From Desmodesmus armatus (Eukaryota; Chlorophyta; Chlorophyceae; Sphaeropleales; Scenedesmaceae), in contig VIIQ02000644.1 of the NCBI GenBank assembly GCA_007449985.2, positions 186,001-250,000 of the forward strand: a stretch of DNA of 64,000 nt. Reading direction: 5' to 3'. Position numbers and translations under genes: made by a program. Within the stretch, counting starts at the first letter, position 1, and every line of letters begins with the position of its first letter. This document shows positions 11,219 to 23,395 of this stretch, one piece after another. Under the pieces are notes generated by a model that did no database searches, was not told where the DNA came from, and saw nothing but the letters and a program-made list of their open reading frames with translations.

Positions 11219-12842
11219 TCACAGGTCGTGTATGCTGAGGAAGGTGCCATCGTCACTTCTGCTGACCAGCAGCTCAGCTGTTACTGCAGGGAAGTCAATG
11301 GTTCCGTACTGCAGGGTAGGGCAGGGCAGGACGGCAGGAGCAGCAACACATTAGAGCTCTTGTCAGCAGGGAAACATTGCACACTCAAACCTCCAATCCT
11401 AAGCAGCCTGCCTGGTGTTTTTGGCAAGCCAAACATAGTCTAGAGTAGGCTCTGCTGCCCCGACAGTGACACACAAACAAACCTCTTCACAACATTCAAA
11501 CTCAGGTTGCAAGCCTTGATATGATGAACCTTCTAGCACAAGACAGTTTCCTCCAGATGACCATGCCTCACTCCAGTTTCACCTGTAACTTGTGTGACTG
11601 GTCACCATCCCATACTGCTGTTCCAGCAAGCCCCCCCTCCCCTCCTGCTGTGCTCACAAAAGCACTAACTTGTCAACACTATGTCTAATGATGTGTTTAC
11701 TACTAGCAATAGTATTGCTGTACTCACCAAGTGAGGGAACATCTGCTGCTCCTTTGTTTCCAACGCCTCTGTGGTGCCAACAGGAGCAGCGGCCTCAAAA
11801 ACGACCTGTGTGTTCATTGAAAATCAAGGCGTGCAGGGCAGTAGAGTGCTGGATCGCTGACTGATACATCACTCAATGAGCAGGTGACCGTCACTCATCC
11901 GTGATGAGTTTGCCAAGATGATCATTGAGTGTCTCAGTCTCAAGGCCGCCTTAGCATGGTGTGTAACTGTATAGGTAGCTCTCTGCGGTGTGGCCAGCAT
12001 GTGCGGCAACAAACTTCTGGTAAACTACTGCTGCCTGTCAAACTGTATAGGTAGCTCTCTGCGGTGTGGCCATAATAGCTGCTACAACTGCTGGTAAACT
12101 ACTGCTGCCTGTCAGACATGCTGAGTCCAGCCGCGTCCGACTAGAGACGACCCATGATTGTATCCTATAAGTCCTATACACCCACTCCTGAGCTTATGCT
12201 TGCAGGCCGCAGTTGCTGCTGTATACGCGATACAGTGACACCCCGCCCCCCATCCCCCCTGAGGACCGCACCTTGCTTGTGAGCTGTTTGCTGTCGATGG
12301 CTAGCACCAGGAAATCTCCTGGGACCTGCTTGTAGAAGTGGTTGGCTACTCCCAGCAGCAGCTCAGCCTCCTTGGTCAGATGGATGAAACCATCCTGCAG
12401 CATGTGCGAGAAACGGTTGCATTGCAGTTGCTGTCTTGCATGGCATTTGGACAGGAGTGAGACCCCTCATGATCCACATGTGTCCCTTCCCAAATTCAGC
12501 ATCTGCCTGACCAGTAGAGTCCCCGCCCCCCTGCCGCCTCTCTCACACCCCACACATACTGCGCTCCAATGCCCAGAGACCAGTGCCCCCCAGATGGTGT
12601 GTCAGCCAAGTGTACGTTGCTATCCTCAGCAGCTTTCTCAGCAGCTGCCAGCACTGTGCTCAACATGCGACCGCTCAATGCAGACTCTGCACTGCAAGAG
12701 CTCTCCGAAGCATACTTACTGCTTCATAGGTTGGAGGGAAGTAGGGCTGCCCAGACTGCTTGGCCTGCTCCCAGAGGCTCTTCTGTATCAGGTGGTAGAG
12801 AGTGCCATGATCCTGACCCACAAAGGTGTCGGAGATTGTCAT
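11219..12842 (-). CDS. DUF952-family protein
   Basis: Four phase-0 exons, 12720-12842, 12272-12394, 11728-11805 and 11219-11308, encode a complete protein of 137 residues that starts MTISDTF and stops with TGA. Family hallmarks appear in order: TLYHLIQKSLWEQA near residue 14, DGFIHLT at the start of exon 2 (residue 42), DFLVLAID, VVFEAAAPVG, FPHLYGTIDF, and a final DGTF. These are the conserved core of DUF952, a small compact family found mostly in bacteria and some algae; its reaction is unknown. The length matches the family. The start ATG was chosen because it opens the first exon just before the domain; a GTG-initiated extension upstream is unlikely. The gene lies head to head with TRM13, about 355 bp apart. 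Confidence 0.9.
11965..12115. repeat. Two tandem 75-bp repeats in DUF952 intron 2
   Basis: The units 11965-12040 and 12041-12115 both start AACTGTATAGGTAGCTCTCT and end with CTACTGCTGCCTGTCA. They differ mainly in the middle. An inverted repeat (CACTCAATGA ... TCATTGAGTG) lies just upstream at about 11870-11936. Confidence 0.9.
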
Positions 12843-13197
12843 ACTGTTGCTGGTTGGAATGCTGCTGGTTGGGAACCGACTCTCAAGTTGGGTAGTGTCA
12901 CTACCAAAGGCTGGTGACCAGATAGAAGAACGCCCCAGAATAGCCAGACTGGGATGCTTGTTTGGGTGATGTGCAAGTTTAAAGGTCAACTGTGACCCCT
13001 GTTTTAGGATGGGCGTTGCTAAATTCACAGAACAAGACAAGAAGGACACACCAGCACCAGATCAGGATCTGTGAGGCCTACACGCTCTAGCGCAGGAAGA
13101 GATATGCTGACGTCTGTTTCTGCAATATAATATTGAACATTTCCATCGGTGTTAATCCCCAACATACGCATCTCGAGGGCTTTGTGGTGGTTGAGCC
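12843..13197. promoter_or_regulatory. Divergent promoter region between DUF952 and TRM13
   Basis: The minus-strand DUF952 start codon and the outermost TRM13 start codon face each other across 355 bp with no other gene. It therefore probably contains both promoters and 5' leaders. I recognise no TATA box or specific factor site. Confidence 0.5.
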
Positions 13198-14421
13198 ATG
13201 ACTAACACAGTCACTTCTTTCTTGACCCCACAGTGTGGCAATCAAGCACTGCTGTTGGGTACAGCGACCAAACCTTGGCACCAAAAACTCTGTAACCCAG
13301 CCGTCAAAGCCTACAGCAGCCCTACTGCTCCAACCGGCCCGGCGGCAGTAGCAGCAGTAGCAGCAGCAGCAGTTGTGACCATGTTGGGACCAAGCAGTGA
13401 ACAGCCCGCCAGCCATTCTACTGAAGCGATGACTGCCGAGCGTGAAGCACAGGCCAGCAGCGGCCGCTGCCAGTTCTACATGCCCAGAAAGAGGCGGTTC
13501 TGTTCCAGCTTAGCCAAGGCTGGCCAGCAGTTCTGCGGCAACCACCTTTACCAAGCCACAGGGGCAGGAGGTGTCAGGGTGCCGTGCCCTGCAAACCCTA
13601 AACAGTAGGTTTCGCCTGGGCGTACTGGTACTGCATTTGGCGCTTGTTGCAGATGCATCCCTCAGACACCAAAGGCTTGAAAGACCGTCCTAGAACCCCT
13701 CCAGACGGGAACAGATCGTGTTTTTTTCAGCACAGTGCAGTTGCTCACCTCCACCTGACGATCCATGCAGACCTCTTCAACCTGCAGCATGCAGTTGTTG
13801 TGTGCTCTTAGTGAGCCTTGCTCAAAGATGCGAGACCATAACAGTGCACGTGGCTTGTGTGTCGACTGTGCTGTGTTGTGCTGTGCTGTGCAGTGATGTC
13901 CCAGTGGGCCAACTGGTTGCACACCTGGCCAAATGCACGGATGCAGTCTACCAAGCAGCTATGCGGGTGAGGGCGGGGGAGGGGTGTTTGAGTGGGAGAG
14001 AGGGGCGCGCGGACATGGGGGTTTTGGCCCCTTTGTTAGATCTGTCAGATGATCAACAGCAGCAGCAGCAGTAACAGCACGCAACTCTGGCAGCGTGTAC
14101 TGTAAGCCCAAATGGTCGTGAGCAAGCAGCAGCAGTATCAATGTGGCAGGGGTGTCTGCAGCAGCACACCAGCAATCCAATTGCAGCCGCCTAGTAACTC
14201 GCTAAGCATGCCAGACTTACGCCTGGTCGCAAAGGCATATTGAATCCTCTCAGGCAGCAGCTGTCAGGTGGAGCTTTCACAATGTGGCTTCCGGCAGTTT
14301 GTACCATCTGATTCATGATCAATTTGGTTGATTTGCCAAATGCAGGCCCAGCCATACTTTTCTGAGAACCTCAATGCTGGAGCAGATGAGCAGTTTGGCC
14401 CAAGACAGCTGCAGGACAGAC

Positions 14422-14477
<56 letters not shown>

Positions 14478-17361
14478 AGAGCACCGGCGGCAGCAAGCAA
14501 TGCAGCAGCAGCAGCAGCAGCAGCACCGGCGGCAGCAAGCAATGCAGGTGCTGTTGTGAGTGAACCTGACCAGTCTCAGCAGGCAGCAGCAGCTGCAACA
14601 GGAGCAGCAGCAGCAGCAGCGGCGGCAACAGAAGCGGCAGTGGCAGTGGCAGCAGCAGCAAAGGCCATGGGTCTTGTGCCAGTAGGTCCAGATGCTGCAG
14701 CAGTGTCAGCAGTTGCTGCTGAGGCTGCTGGATCCTTCCTGAAGGGTACTGCCATTGAGAGACAGGCTGCTGCTGTGGCACTGGGACCTCAAGGGTTCAA
14801 GGAACTACTGGCAAAGGTTAGTAACTATACAGGGTTTTGTGGGTCACTGTCTTAGCACACGCTCTGTTGTCAGCAACAGCTACAGGCTACATAAACACGC
14901 GTGGTGATACCAAGCTTCGGCTTCGGCAGTTAACTAGGTCTGGAGAGTACCACTATGTGGTGAAAGTATCCAGTAATGAGGGAATGACAGCACAGTGGCA
15001 GCATATGCAGCGGCAGTTCCATCTCCCCTTCCCTCAAAAAAAAATGGGGCAGTGGCGGTGGGAAGGTTTCAGGTAGGCTGAGCCTAATGTACCTTTTCTC
15101 AGAGCCGTACAAATGGAATTGTTGCTAGGTCGTACTGGGCACGTTGGGTGACAGGGTGGTCCCATGGCATTCCGGGGTGGAGCCTGATGTGCTTCATGCT
15201 TGCTGCACTTTGCTGCCGCCGCCCTGCTAGCTCGTACTGTTCACACTGAATGGCCGTTTGAGGATCCAACAGCATGCCGTATGATGCCGGTAACGACGTT
15301 TTTGACCTTCTTGATCGCATTTTGGCGAGTGATGGGTTTGTCCCAGTTCCCCCATGAGCCTCTGGCTCCCTTGTGGGTTGCTCAGCTTTTGCTGAGCCAA
15401 TCACTGTAACTGTAACTGTAACCATCGTGCTCAATGCATTTTGCTGTCGCTGCCCTGCTGCAGATTGATGCTGCCCATGCTGTGCTGACGGCCTCCCACC
15501 CCCTGCACAGCAGCAAGCTTGCCTCTGCTGCTGATGCTGACAAGCTGAAGCAGCACTGTCAGGCCTTTGACAAGCTGATGACATTCGATGCAAAACATGC
15601 GGTGCAGAATGCCTCCATTGTAGGTGCGCTTCAGGGGTGTGTTGATTTTGGGGTGGTTAGACTAGTGGAATCTAGCTAGTGTCATAGCCCAGAGTTTGAT
15701 GTGGAGCAGTGAGGCGTGGGGGACTGGCCAGGCGTAGTGGTCGACTCACATAGTCCACCCTGCCCCAACACAATGTGGGGACCTCATACAATATGGGGGC
15801 GTGTGGGGTGGGTGGATGGGTGAGTGAGTGAGTGAGTGAGTGAGTGAGTGAGTGAGTGAGTGAGTGAGTGAGTGAGTGAGTGAGTGAGTGAATGTATGAT
15901 GGTTGAGGAGCTGACAGATTACATAACGTTCACTCCACTGATGATGCCCCTCACTCTCTTGTCCCTCCTGCAGGCAACCTGGCGGCGGCAGGTCTGCTGC
16001 GTTAGCCTCATTGCAGTGTTTTCATGGAGTTGGGTGCTGGCAACTCTGATGCATGACAGTTCAGGGCCTGACTTGAGCACATAGTGCTCACTTCACTGAC
16101 GCTGGCCCTCACTCCCTTCTGTTTAACGCGAGCCCTTGGCTCTTTAGCCAATGCCGAGATTGGGGCTCTGTCCCCAATTACTGTACTGTTCCATACGGTA
16201 CCGTATTGTACTGTACTGTACTGTACTGTACTGCACTTGTCCCTCCTCCAGGCAACCTGGCGGCGGCTGGTCTGCTACAGCAGCCTCACAGCAGTGCTTT
16301 CATGGAGTTGGGTGCTGGCAAGGCATGGCTGACTGCCTGCCTTGGCTCGCTGGCTAGTGCCGATGCTGAGACTCTGTTACCAATTACTGTCCTCCACTGT
16401 ACTCAACTGTACTTGTCCCTCCTGCAGGCAACCTGGCTGCTGCTGGTCTGCTGCATCAGCCTGGCCGCATTGTGTTCATGGAGTTGGGTGCTGGCAACTA
16501 TGATGCATGACAGTTCAGGGCCTGACTTGAGCACTTGAGCACATAGTGCACTGACGCTAACCCTGACTCCCTTGTGTTCACCGCGAGCCCTTGGCTCTCT
16601 AGCCAATGTCGAGGTTGGGACTCTGTCCCCAATTACTGTACTGTACCTTACCTTACCGTACCGTACTGTACCGTACTGTACTGTACTGTACTGCACTTCC
16701 CTCTTGCAGACAACCTGGCGGCGGCTGGTCTGCTACAGCAGCCTGGCCGCAGTGTGTTCATGGAGTTGGGTGCTGGCAACTCTGATGCATGACAATTCAG
16801 GGCCTGACTTGAGCACACAGTGCTCACTTCACTGACGCTGGCCCCTTACTCCCTTGTGTGTGACGCGAGCCCTTGGCTCTCTAGCCAATGTCGAGGTTGG
16901 GACTCTGTCCCCAATTACTGTACTGTACCTGACCGTACCGTACTGTACCGTACTGTACTGTACTGTACTGTACTGCACTTCCCTCTTGCAGGCAACCTGG
17001 CGGCGGCTGGTCTGCTACAGCAGCCTGGGCGCAGTGTGTTCATGGAGTTGGGTGCTGGCAAGGCCTGGCTGACCGCCTGGCTGCACATGCTGCACCCTGA
17101 CAGCAACGAGTTTGTGCTGCTCGACAAACTGGGAAATTTCAACAATAAGGTGAGTGGACGCAAGGTGGAGGCCAAATGGAAGGTTTCATGCGTGTTGAAG
17201 GCTGTAAAGAATGGTCGGTGAAGTGGCCACCTCATAGTGGCCACCTCATAGTATATTGAAGTGGCCATCTCATAGTATACTTCAGCCAGCTGTTTTGAGC
17301 GACGGTCGATGAGCGCTTGTGTCGTGCAGGCTGGGGTTTGGGAAACACAGTTTTTATACCT

Positions 17362-17394
<33 letters not shown>

Positions 17395-17765
17395 ATCAGG
17401 CTGACCGGCGGCTGCGTCACCTCAACCTCACCCGTGTGGCAGTTGACCTGAAGGATGCAGCACTGCTGCCCCTGCTACAGCTGCACCTGGAAACACCTGG
17501 ACATGTCCGCTACTGCGGCAGCAGCAGCAGCAGCCAGGCTGTCCAAAATGGTGGTGGTGGTGGTGCTGCTGCTGCTGCTGCTGCTGGTGGTGGTGACGGT
17601 GAGGCAGTTGCTTGCAGTGACCACAGTAGAGGTGACTGCAGTGCTGCCGTTGGTGCTGGCAGCAACAGCAGGGCACCAATAATGCAGGGCGGTTTGATTG
17701 CGCTGCGTGGGAGGGTGGACAAGCGGCAGAAAACAGCTGCAGCTGCTGCCGCTGATGCTGATCTT

Positions 17766-17814
<49 letters not shown>

Positions 17815-17872
17815 GAGGAGGAGGAGGAACAGCGGATGTTCCTTCTCCTGCGGTGGGGCGTGGTGGTGGTGG

Positions 17873-17904
<32 letters not shown>

Positions 17905-18094
17905 ATGGGCAGCATGAAGGCCACCAAGTGGCACCTTCTTCCTTGCCAGGGCAGCAGCAGCAGCAGCAGCAGCAGCAGACGCAGCAGTTGCCGGGGGTGC
18001 AGCAGCAGGCGGTAGTCCCTTGGGTGGTACTGGGGAAGCACTTGTGTGGGGCTGCCACTGACTTTGCCCTGCGAGCCTGCTGCAATGCCCTCAC

Positions 18095-18126
<32 letters not shown>

Positions 18127-18559
18127 TTCCTCTCCAAGGCCTGGCCATTGCCTCTTGCTGCCACCACAGGTGTGAAACTCGCAATTGCACATCAATATCA
18201 GGGGGTGCAGCAATTTTGCTGTATTGACAGTGCATCATGGCCAGCTGTTGATTCACATTGCACTGTGCTTGGTGTGTGTGGTCACGTTGTGCATCAAACA
18301 CAGCATGCAGCAGTACCCTAACACGTGGTGCGTCAAACACAGGATGCAGCAGTACCCTAACACTTTGTATTTCAAACACAGCATGCAGCAGTACCCTAAC
18401 ACGTGGTGCGTCAAACACAGGATGCAGCAGTACCCTAACACTTTGTGTTTCAAACACAGCATGCAGCAGTACCCTAACCCGGGCTTTGCAGGCAGTGCCT
18501 CATCAGCTCCGTCAGCCTGCGGTCTGCCAATGGTCTGGCTGAATTTGTCCTGGCCTTCA

Positions 18560-18596
<37 letters not shown>

Positions 18597-19492
18597 AGGT
18601 GTGGTTGGATGAGCTACACAGGCAGGGAGGTGCTTCAGGCAGCAGCAGGGATCACCAAGCAGGACTTTGACATCATCTCATGGCTCACAGGTAATTGCAC
18701 TGGCACACAGCACAACACAACACAGTACAGTACAGTACAGCACAGTACACCAGACAAGAAATGACAGCAAGCATACGGTTTCAATAAAGCGCAGCTGCTG
18801 TTACTGCTGATTGCGTGCTTGACATGCTCAGCATCCTGCCAGTGGCTTCAACTGTTGGAATGCCAGTTGTACATGTGGCTGTTATCGTGGCCGCAGGTTG
18901 GGCGCTGTGTGGGCATGATGCAGCGCCAGGCACCTGCAATGAACAGGAGGGGGCAGGCGCAGCGGCCCAGGCAGCAAGTGCAGAGTTCTGCAGCACGCCT
19001 GCTGCAGCAGCTGACACCGCCACCCTACCACAAAATAGCGTGAGCTGCCCTCAGCACATGGCTCAGCCTGGACACCCGTGCAGTGATTGCTGTCAAGGTG
19101 GCAACAGCACTGAGCAGCCAGCCCCTTCACAACAACAACAACAGCAGGACCAGCAGCAGCAGCAGCAGCAGCGGCAGGAGGAGGAGCCGCGCTTGGGCTG
19201 GCACCCTGCCACCATGCTCACCCACCAGCAGCGCATTCAGCTTGGGCTCAAGTGCAAGCAGCTGATCGATGCAGGGCGGTGTGCATGGATGCAGGAAAAG
19301 CTTGCACCACTGGTGCAGCAGACGCAGCAAACGATGCGGGACAAGGAACCTCGGGAGGAGCAGCAGCAGGTGGTGCAGGAGCAGCAGCAGTTGATTGCTG
19401 GCAGCAGCACCGGCCTGTGTGTGCGGCGTGCGACATACATTGATGAGTCTATCTCAGGGGAGAACACGCTGCTGGTGCTGGGCCACCCTTGA
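13198..19492 (+). CDS. TRM13: tRNA (2'-O)-methyltransferase TRM13
   Basis: Predicted exons: 13198-13604, 13894-13966, 14346-14816, 15464-15623, 16992-17149, 17400-18169, 18599-18690, 18897-19492. All junctions are GT-AG and in phase. The N-terminus has the TRM13 zinc finger (CQFYMPRKRRFCSS...FCGNH), then the CHHC finger PCPANPKH...HLAKC, whose His codon is split by intron 1. AQPYFSENLNAG follows. The SAM site is VFMELGAGKAWLT (exon 5). LGKHLCGAATDFALR and SCCHHRCGW (exons 6-7) are the catalytic signature, and KQLIDAGRC and SGENTLLV close the protein. It should 2'-O-methylate position 4 of certain tRNAs. Long Ala, Gly and Gln tracts inflate it to about 850-908 residues, well above the family norm. 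The start may instead be the ATG at 13381 or 13429. Intron 4 holds four decoy copies of exon 5. Confidence 0.93.
14423..14478 (+). repeat. CTG trinucleotide tract coding poly-Ala in TRM13 exon 3
   Basis: About 18 CTG units, read in frame as GCT to give a run of alanines, lie between the zinc-finger half and the methyltransferase half. Further CAG tracts in the same gene lie at 17766-17812 and 18096-18124. Confidence 0.9.
15347..15424 (-). repeat. Dispersed repeat copy 1 (TAACTG-ended)
   Basis: In the reverse direction this matches 22612-22690, sharing CCCATGAGCC, CTTGTGGGTTG and the TGTAACTGTAACTG end. It lies in TRM13 intron 3. The two copies are in opposite orientation, so this is an interspersed element and not part of the local tandem duplication. 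Confidence 0.75.
15821..15891 (+). repeat. TGAG tetranucleotide microsatellite
   Basis: About 17 copies of TGAG in TRM13 intron 4, upstream of the decoy exon array. Confidence 0.95.
15974..17149 (+). repeat. Five-copy array of TRM13 exon 5 (four decoys, one intact)
   Basis: Copies of the exon 5 start (GCAACCTGGCGGCGGC, ending near GGTGCTGGCAA) begin at 15974, 16252, 16428, 16710 and 16992. The spacings are 278, 176, 282 and 282 bp. Each is preceded by a pyrimidine-rich acceptor. The intronic part repeats GAGCCCTTGGCTCT, CCAATTACTGT and, before copies 2, 4 and 5, a TACTG/TACCG microsatellite. Copies 1, 3 and 4 diverge after GGTGCTGGCAA into a tail ending TTGAGCAC, and copy 1 also carries an internal TAG. 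Copy 2 continues a little further and then diverges. Only the copy at 16992 reaches a donor (17149). Confidence 0.93.
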
Positions 19493-19593
19493 TCAGGAGG
19501 CACCTTTTCGCCCCTGTGTTATGCACGCCCAGCTGGGGTACCTCAGCCCGAGGGTCACAACCCTGCTACCTACAGGACCACCAGCAATGCTGT

Positions 19594-19598
19594 TGTAA
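19594..19598 (+). terminator. TGTAA polyadenylation signal of TRM13
   Basis: TGTAA lies about 100 bases after the TRM13 stop codon, the expected position in a volvocalean transcript. Confidence 0.6.
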
Positions 19599-19805
19599 TG
19601 CTTGTGAGTATCTGCTGCTCATCGCTGCCAGTTCGTGTGCAACTCGTTCGCCAGCGCGAATGCGGTCGCTTGGCCTTCACGGAGCAGGGCAGCTCGATTA
19701 GCCCTTCAAGCCGTTCAGTCCTCGCATAGGTATTTGCATCGATGCAAACTTCATTAAACTTACACGCAGCCCGTAGTGACCTGGGTCACGAGCTTTGCGC
19801 TTTCA

Positions 19806-19834
19806 ACATCGTCGACGACGGGACGTCCCGACAC
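19806..19834 (+). promoter_or_regulatory. Conserved palindromic block upstream of paralogue 1
   Basis: ACATCGTCGACGACGGGACG followed by TCCCGACAC is identical in both duplication units (also at 26034-26062), while the sequence around it has diverged. It contains the palindromes GTCGAC and GGGACGTCCC, the latter with an ACGT core like bZIP sites. It could be a regulatory element or part of an unrecognised 5' exon. Bases 19776-20230 remain partly similar to 25990-26490, but frames are shifted between the copies. Confidence 0.45.
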
Positions 19835-20428
19835 GAAAAACTTGGATAACAACGCGGAGTGCGCCCTCCTGAAGCAAGCATCTACAGCTGCGGTCCACAC
19901 ACTTTATTTTGCTCGTGCAGAACGTGGTTCAACGACAAGGCGCCCGCTTGCATTGCAACTGACCCTCGGATCCTCGGACGACTGATGACAGTCTGTGACC
20001 AAGGCACCCGACCAGGCTGCGCCCTGGATAACGCTGCATTATCCAATGCACGTACCGCAAAGCTGGTTATCCACTCTGGTCCTTCTGAAATTGCTGAGGC
20101 TCGTCAGTGCATCGGGGTGGGCGGCAGTTGAAACAGCCACAGCAGCAGTTGCAGCTGTAGTAGCTCCACTGGAGCTGTGGCACAGCACAGCACAGCGATA
20201 AGCTGAGAGAACAAACACAAAACCAGCAGGGTGAGCATGCCTTTGGTGCTGACTTCCAGCATCCACTGACCCTCTCGTGAACAGGGAGTTCGAACAGAAT
20301 TCTGCATCTGCATGCAGCATCATGCTGTGCATAGTGTGCATAGTATGCACAGCAAGCCGTATGCCGCATGTGCATTTCTGCATTGCCTAAAGTGCACCCT
20401 GTGCTGCTTTAACTGGGTTCAGGCACAC

Positions 20429-20522
20429 ATGAGACTGCGAGTATCCCACCAGGAACCCGCAGCAAGTGATGGTCAGCATTCACAGCGCAGCCATCAACCA
20501 GCCTCAGCACCAGCACCACCAC

Positions 20523-20554
<32 letters not shown>

Positions 20555-20823
20555 CCAGCACCAGCAGCACCAGCACCAACTGCTCTGGCAGCTCCATCAG
20601 GCCAGCGCTCCGAGACGCCCTTGCATGCGCCATACTCCAACTATGTCTGGAGCAACACACAAGTAGGCCATGGCCTGGTCATTCCTAGCTTTTTGTGCAC
20701 CGACCTTTCCTGGCCAGCAGGGGGGTGCCCAGTGCGGGTGTCAGTGGTGCTGCACGAGGAGCCGCTGAATGTTCCAGAGCACTGCAGATCTCGCGTGCAA
20801 CCCCGCCCACAATCCAACACACC

Positions 20824-20876
<53 letters not shown>

Positions 20877-22966
20877 TCTATGGGCCCTATGACGCAGTAC
20901 TGAACTTCAGCTTGAAGCCAAGACGCCAAAAAACCTTGCAGCACATCTGCCACGATGGGGAACTTGGACCCTACCTGGCATGCAACAAGTCCAAGCCACA
21001 CACTGTGGTGCTGCATGAGCGGGTGAGCTGTCACCTTTGAATCTCAGATGAATCTGAATCTCAGATGAATCTCAGAACAGTGTTGGCGATTTGGTTGACC
21101 CACATAGCAATGTCATGTAGCCAACATGTAGTGCCCATGCACATGCATACAGGTTGCACCAAATATCAAGACGTTGGCATTGCATAATGATAAATGAAAG
21201 TTGCTAGTGGTTGGCAGTGGTGCATGAAGACAGTTGTTGTCACCAACTGCCAGGCCAACTGTCAGCATGAACTTGTGCAGATGCTCACAAGTCTAGACAT
21301 CTTCTTTTATGTGTGCCGCACACAGGCCCTGTGGCACAGGAGACAATGAAATGCATCCAGCCATCGCATCAACCATCCATACTTGTGACATTCCGAAGTG
21401 TGTTAAACACACGAGTTGCAACATACATGTACAGATAGGATGTTTGTTTTGCCCAGCAGGTCTTTGAAACTGACGGCACGCCTCACTTCAGGCTGCATAT
21501 CCAGCCCGGCAAGCCAGACAAGAGCATCAAGGGTGACAGCTCGTCTATCAGTCGCGTTGGCGAGGGCATGGGACTGCAGGTTTTCCCCAAGAGCGTGACA
21601 GAGGTCCAGGTGGGTGTTGATCCTTGACTAGAACCTAGTGATATCAGACTGCGGCACGCCACGTCGGGTTTGCACCCCACCGTACTGAGTGTGATAGCTG
21701 ACTTGGTGCATGCGGCACAGTGCTTCAAGGGCAGAACGTTTGATAACATGTATGCGACTGCAGTCTGTCACGCGTACGGTCAGTGGCATACTACCAGCCG
21801 GGCTGACCTTGGAGGCCACTTGGCGAACAAGAAACAAGCTTCCAGACAAACAGGATAAACCTTTCCAGCCTAATTGGTTGATGCATGAAAAAGCTGGTTG
21901 AATTGCCAATGCTGCGCCCCTGCAAACTGATTGTGCTCAGCGTCCTGGAATTTGCCATGCAGGGGACCAAGATCACCAGCCAGACATACACTCGACGGTC
22001 CACCGAGCGCATACGTATTGATCTGCCCAAGGTGTTGATATGCTCGCAGCTGCCTGCTGATACTCACTACCCTGTCGGCTGCACCTTGAAGGTGGTGGAA
22101 GCAGGTGCGGGGATACGGCTTCACTGAAGCCTCTCGTAGAGTCACTCTCAAGACTTGAAGGTTCAAGGCATGGACCAGGGGTATTGTACATCGTGCACAT
22201 GCAGGTGCATGGCCACCTCGACTGCCAATTACTAGCAGCAAGCCACATGTCATGGTCTTCTGCAAGTCTCGGCATGGTCATGTAAGAGTGACAGTGACAG
22301 TAACAGTAATAGTAACAGTGAAAGTAACAGTGACAATAACGGCAACAGTAACAGTAATAGTAACAACATAATCTTCTGCATATGTAGGGTTTCTGTTAGT
22401 GCGCAAGAGGCTGTCCAGCACTGCTGGCAAAAACACCAAGGGATGGCATTCGGGATGCATCTCATAATCTGCATGGGCAATCATCATGATGGGCGGCCCC
22501 AACGCAAGGCCGCCTTGCATTGGGGCCCAATGCAAGGAGGGGTTGAGAGGGCACGGCTGAGGCATGTACCACAAATTGACATGCAGCTCATGATTATTAC
22601 TCATGCCATTCTTACAGTTACAGTTACAGAATTTGGGCACGGCAAAGCCGTGCAACCCACAAGGCAGCCGAAGGCTCATGGGGTAATTTGCTATTATTAC
22701 TGAACAACCTGGCAGTTTGACTACTGTTGCATTGCTGCAGGTCATGACCGCCTCATTGGGCTGTGGCCAGACACGAAGCTGCACAGAATCAATGCAAAGC
22801 GAGTGTGCTGGCAGGCAGACGTGCCCGACCATCCCTTGGAAGCTTACAAGGGCCGGCGTATTGCCAGCATTGCTCTGCTGCAGGAGCCTGGGGAGGAGTA
22901 CAAGCTCACAGTTACGCTTGAGCCAGCAGCAGCAGCAGCAGCAGCAGTACTGCTGCCTGCAACACC

Positions 22967-23039
<73 letters not shown>

Positions 23040-23356
23040 GGAGGCGTCATGCTTGGCGCAGGTTTGCCAGCTGCAGCAGCCACCACAGCAACAGGCCGTG
23101 CAGGCCTACACAGAGCTTCCAGGCAACCAACAGCACAGTCAACTGCTTCAAGAGAGGCGCTTGTAGCCTCAGCACCTGCTGCTGCTGCGGCGGCGGCGGC
23201 GGCTGCGGAGGCAGACCTGGGCCCGCCCGCTGGTGCAGTTGAGCCAGTCTTTGAGCTGCCACCAGACCGTCGGCAGACAGGCAAGCGCAAAGCAGGCGCT
23301 GTCACTATTCAGGGCGGCGTTGGCGGCCTCCCTCCACCCGGGCTGAGAGGGGCTGA

Positions 23357-23395
<39 letters not shown>

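Noticed and set aside
15974..16991. The four TRM13 exon 5 copies as true mutually exclusive exons
   Set aside because: Three of them diverge after GGTGCTGGCAA into a non-coding tail with stops, and the other loses the exon sequence soon after. None reaches a donor in frame with exon 6.
17428..18457. Long minus-strand frames rich in Leu, Ser, Gln and His opposite TRM13 exon 6
   Set aside because: They are translations of CAG/CTG repeats on the other strand and have no independent domain.
19776..20201. Coding exon upstream of the paralogues (frame with CIATDPRILGRLMTVCDQ)
   Set aside because: The phrase is conserved between copies, but indels shift the frames around it and stops follow in both, so I could not build a consistent exon.
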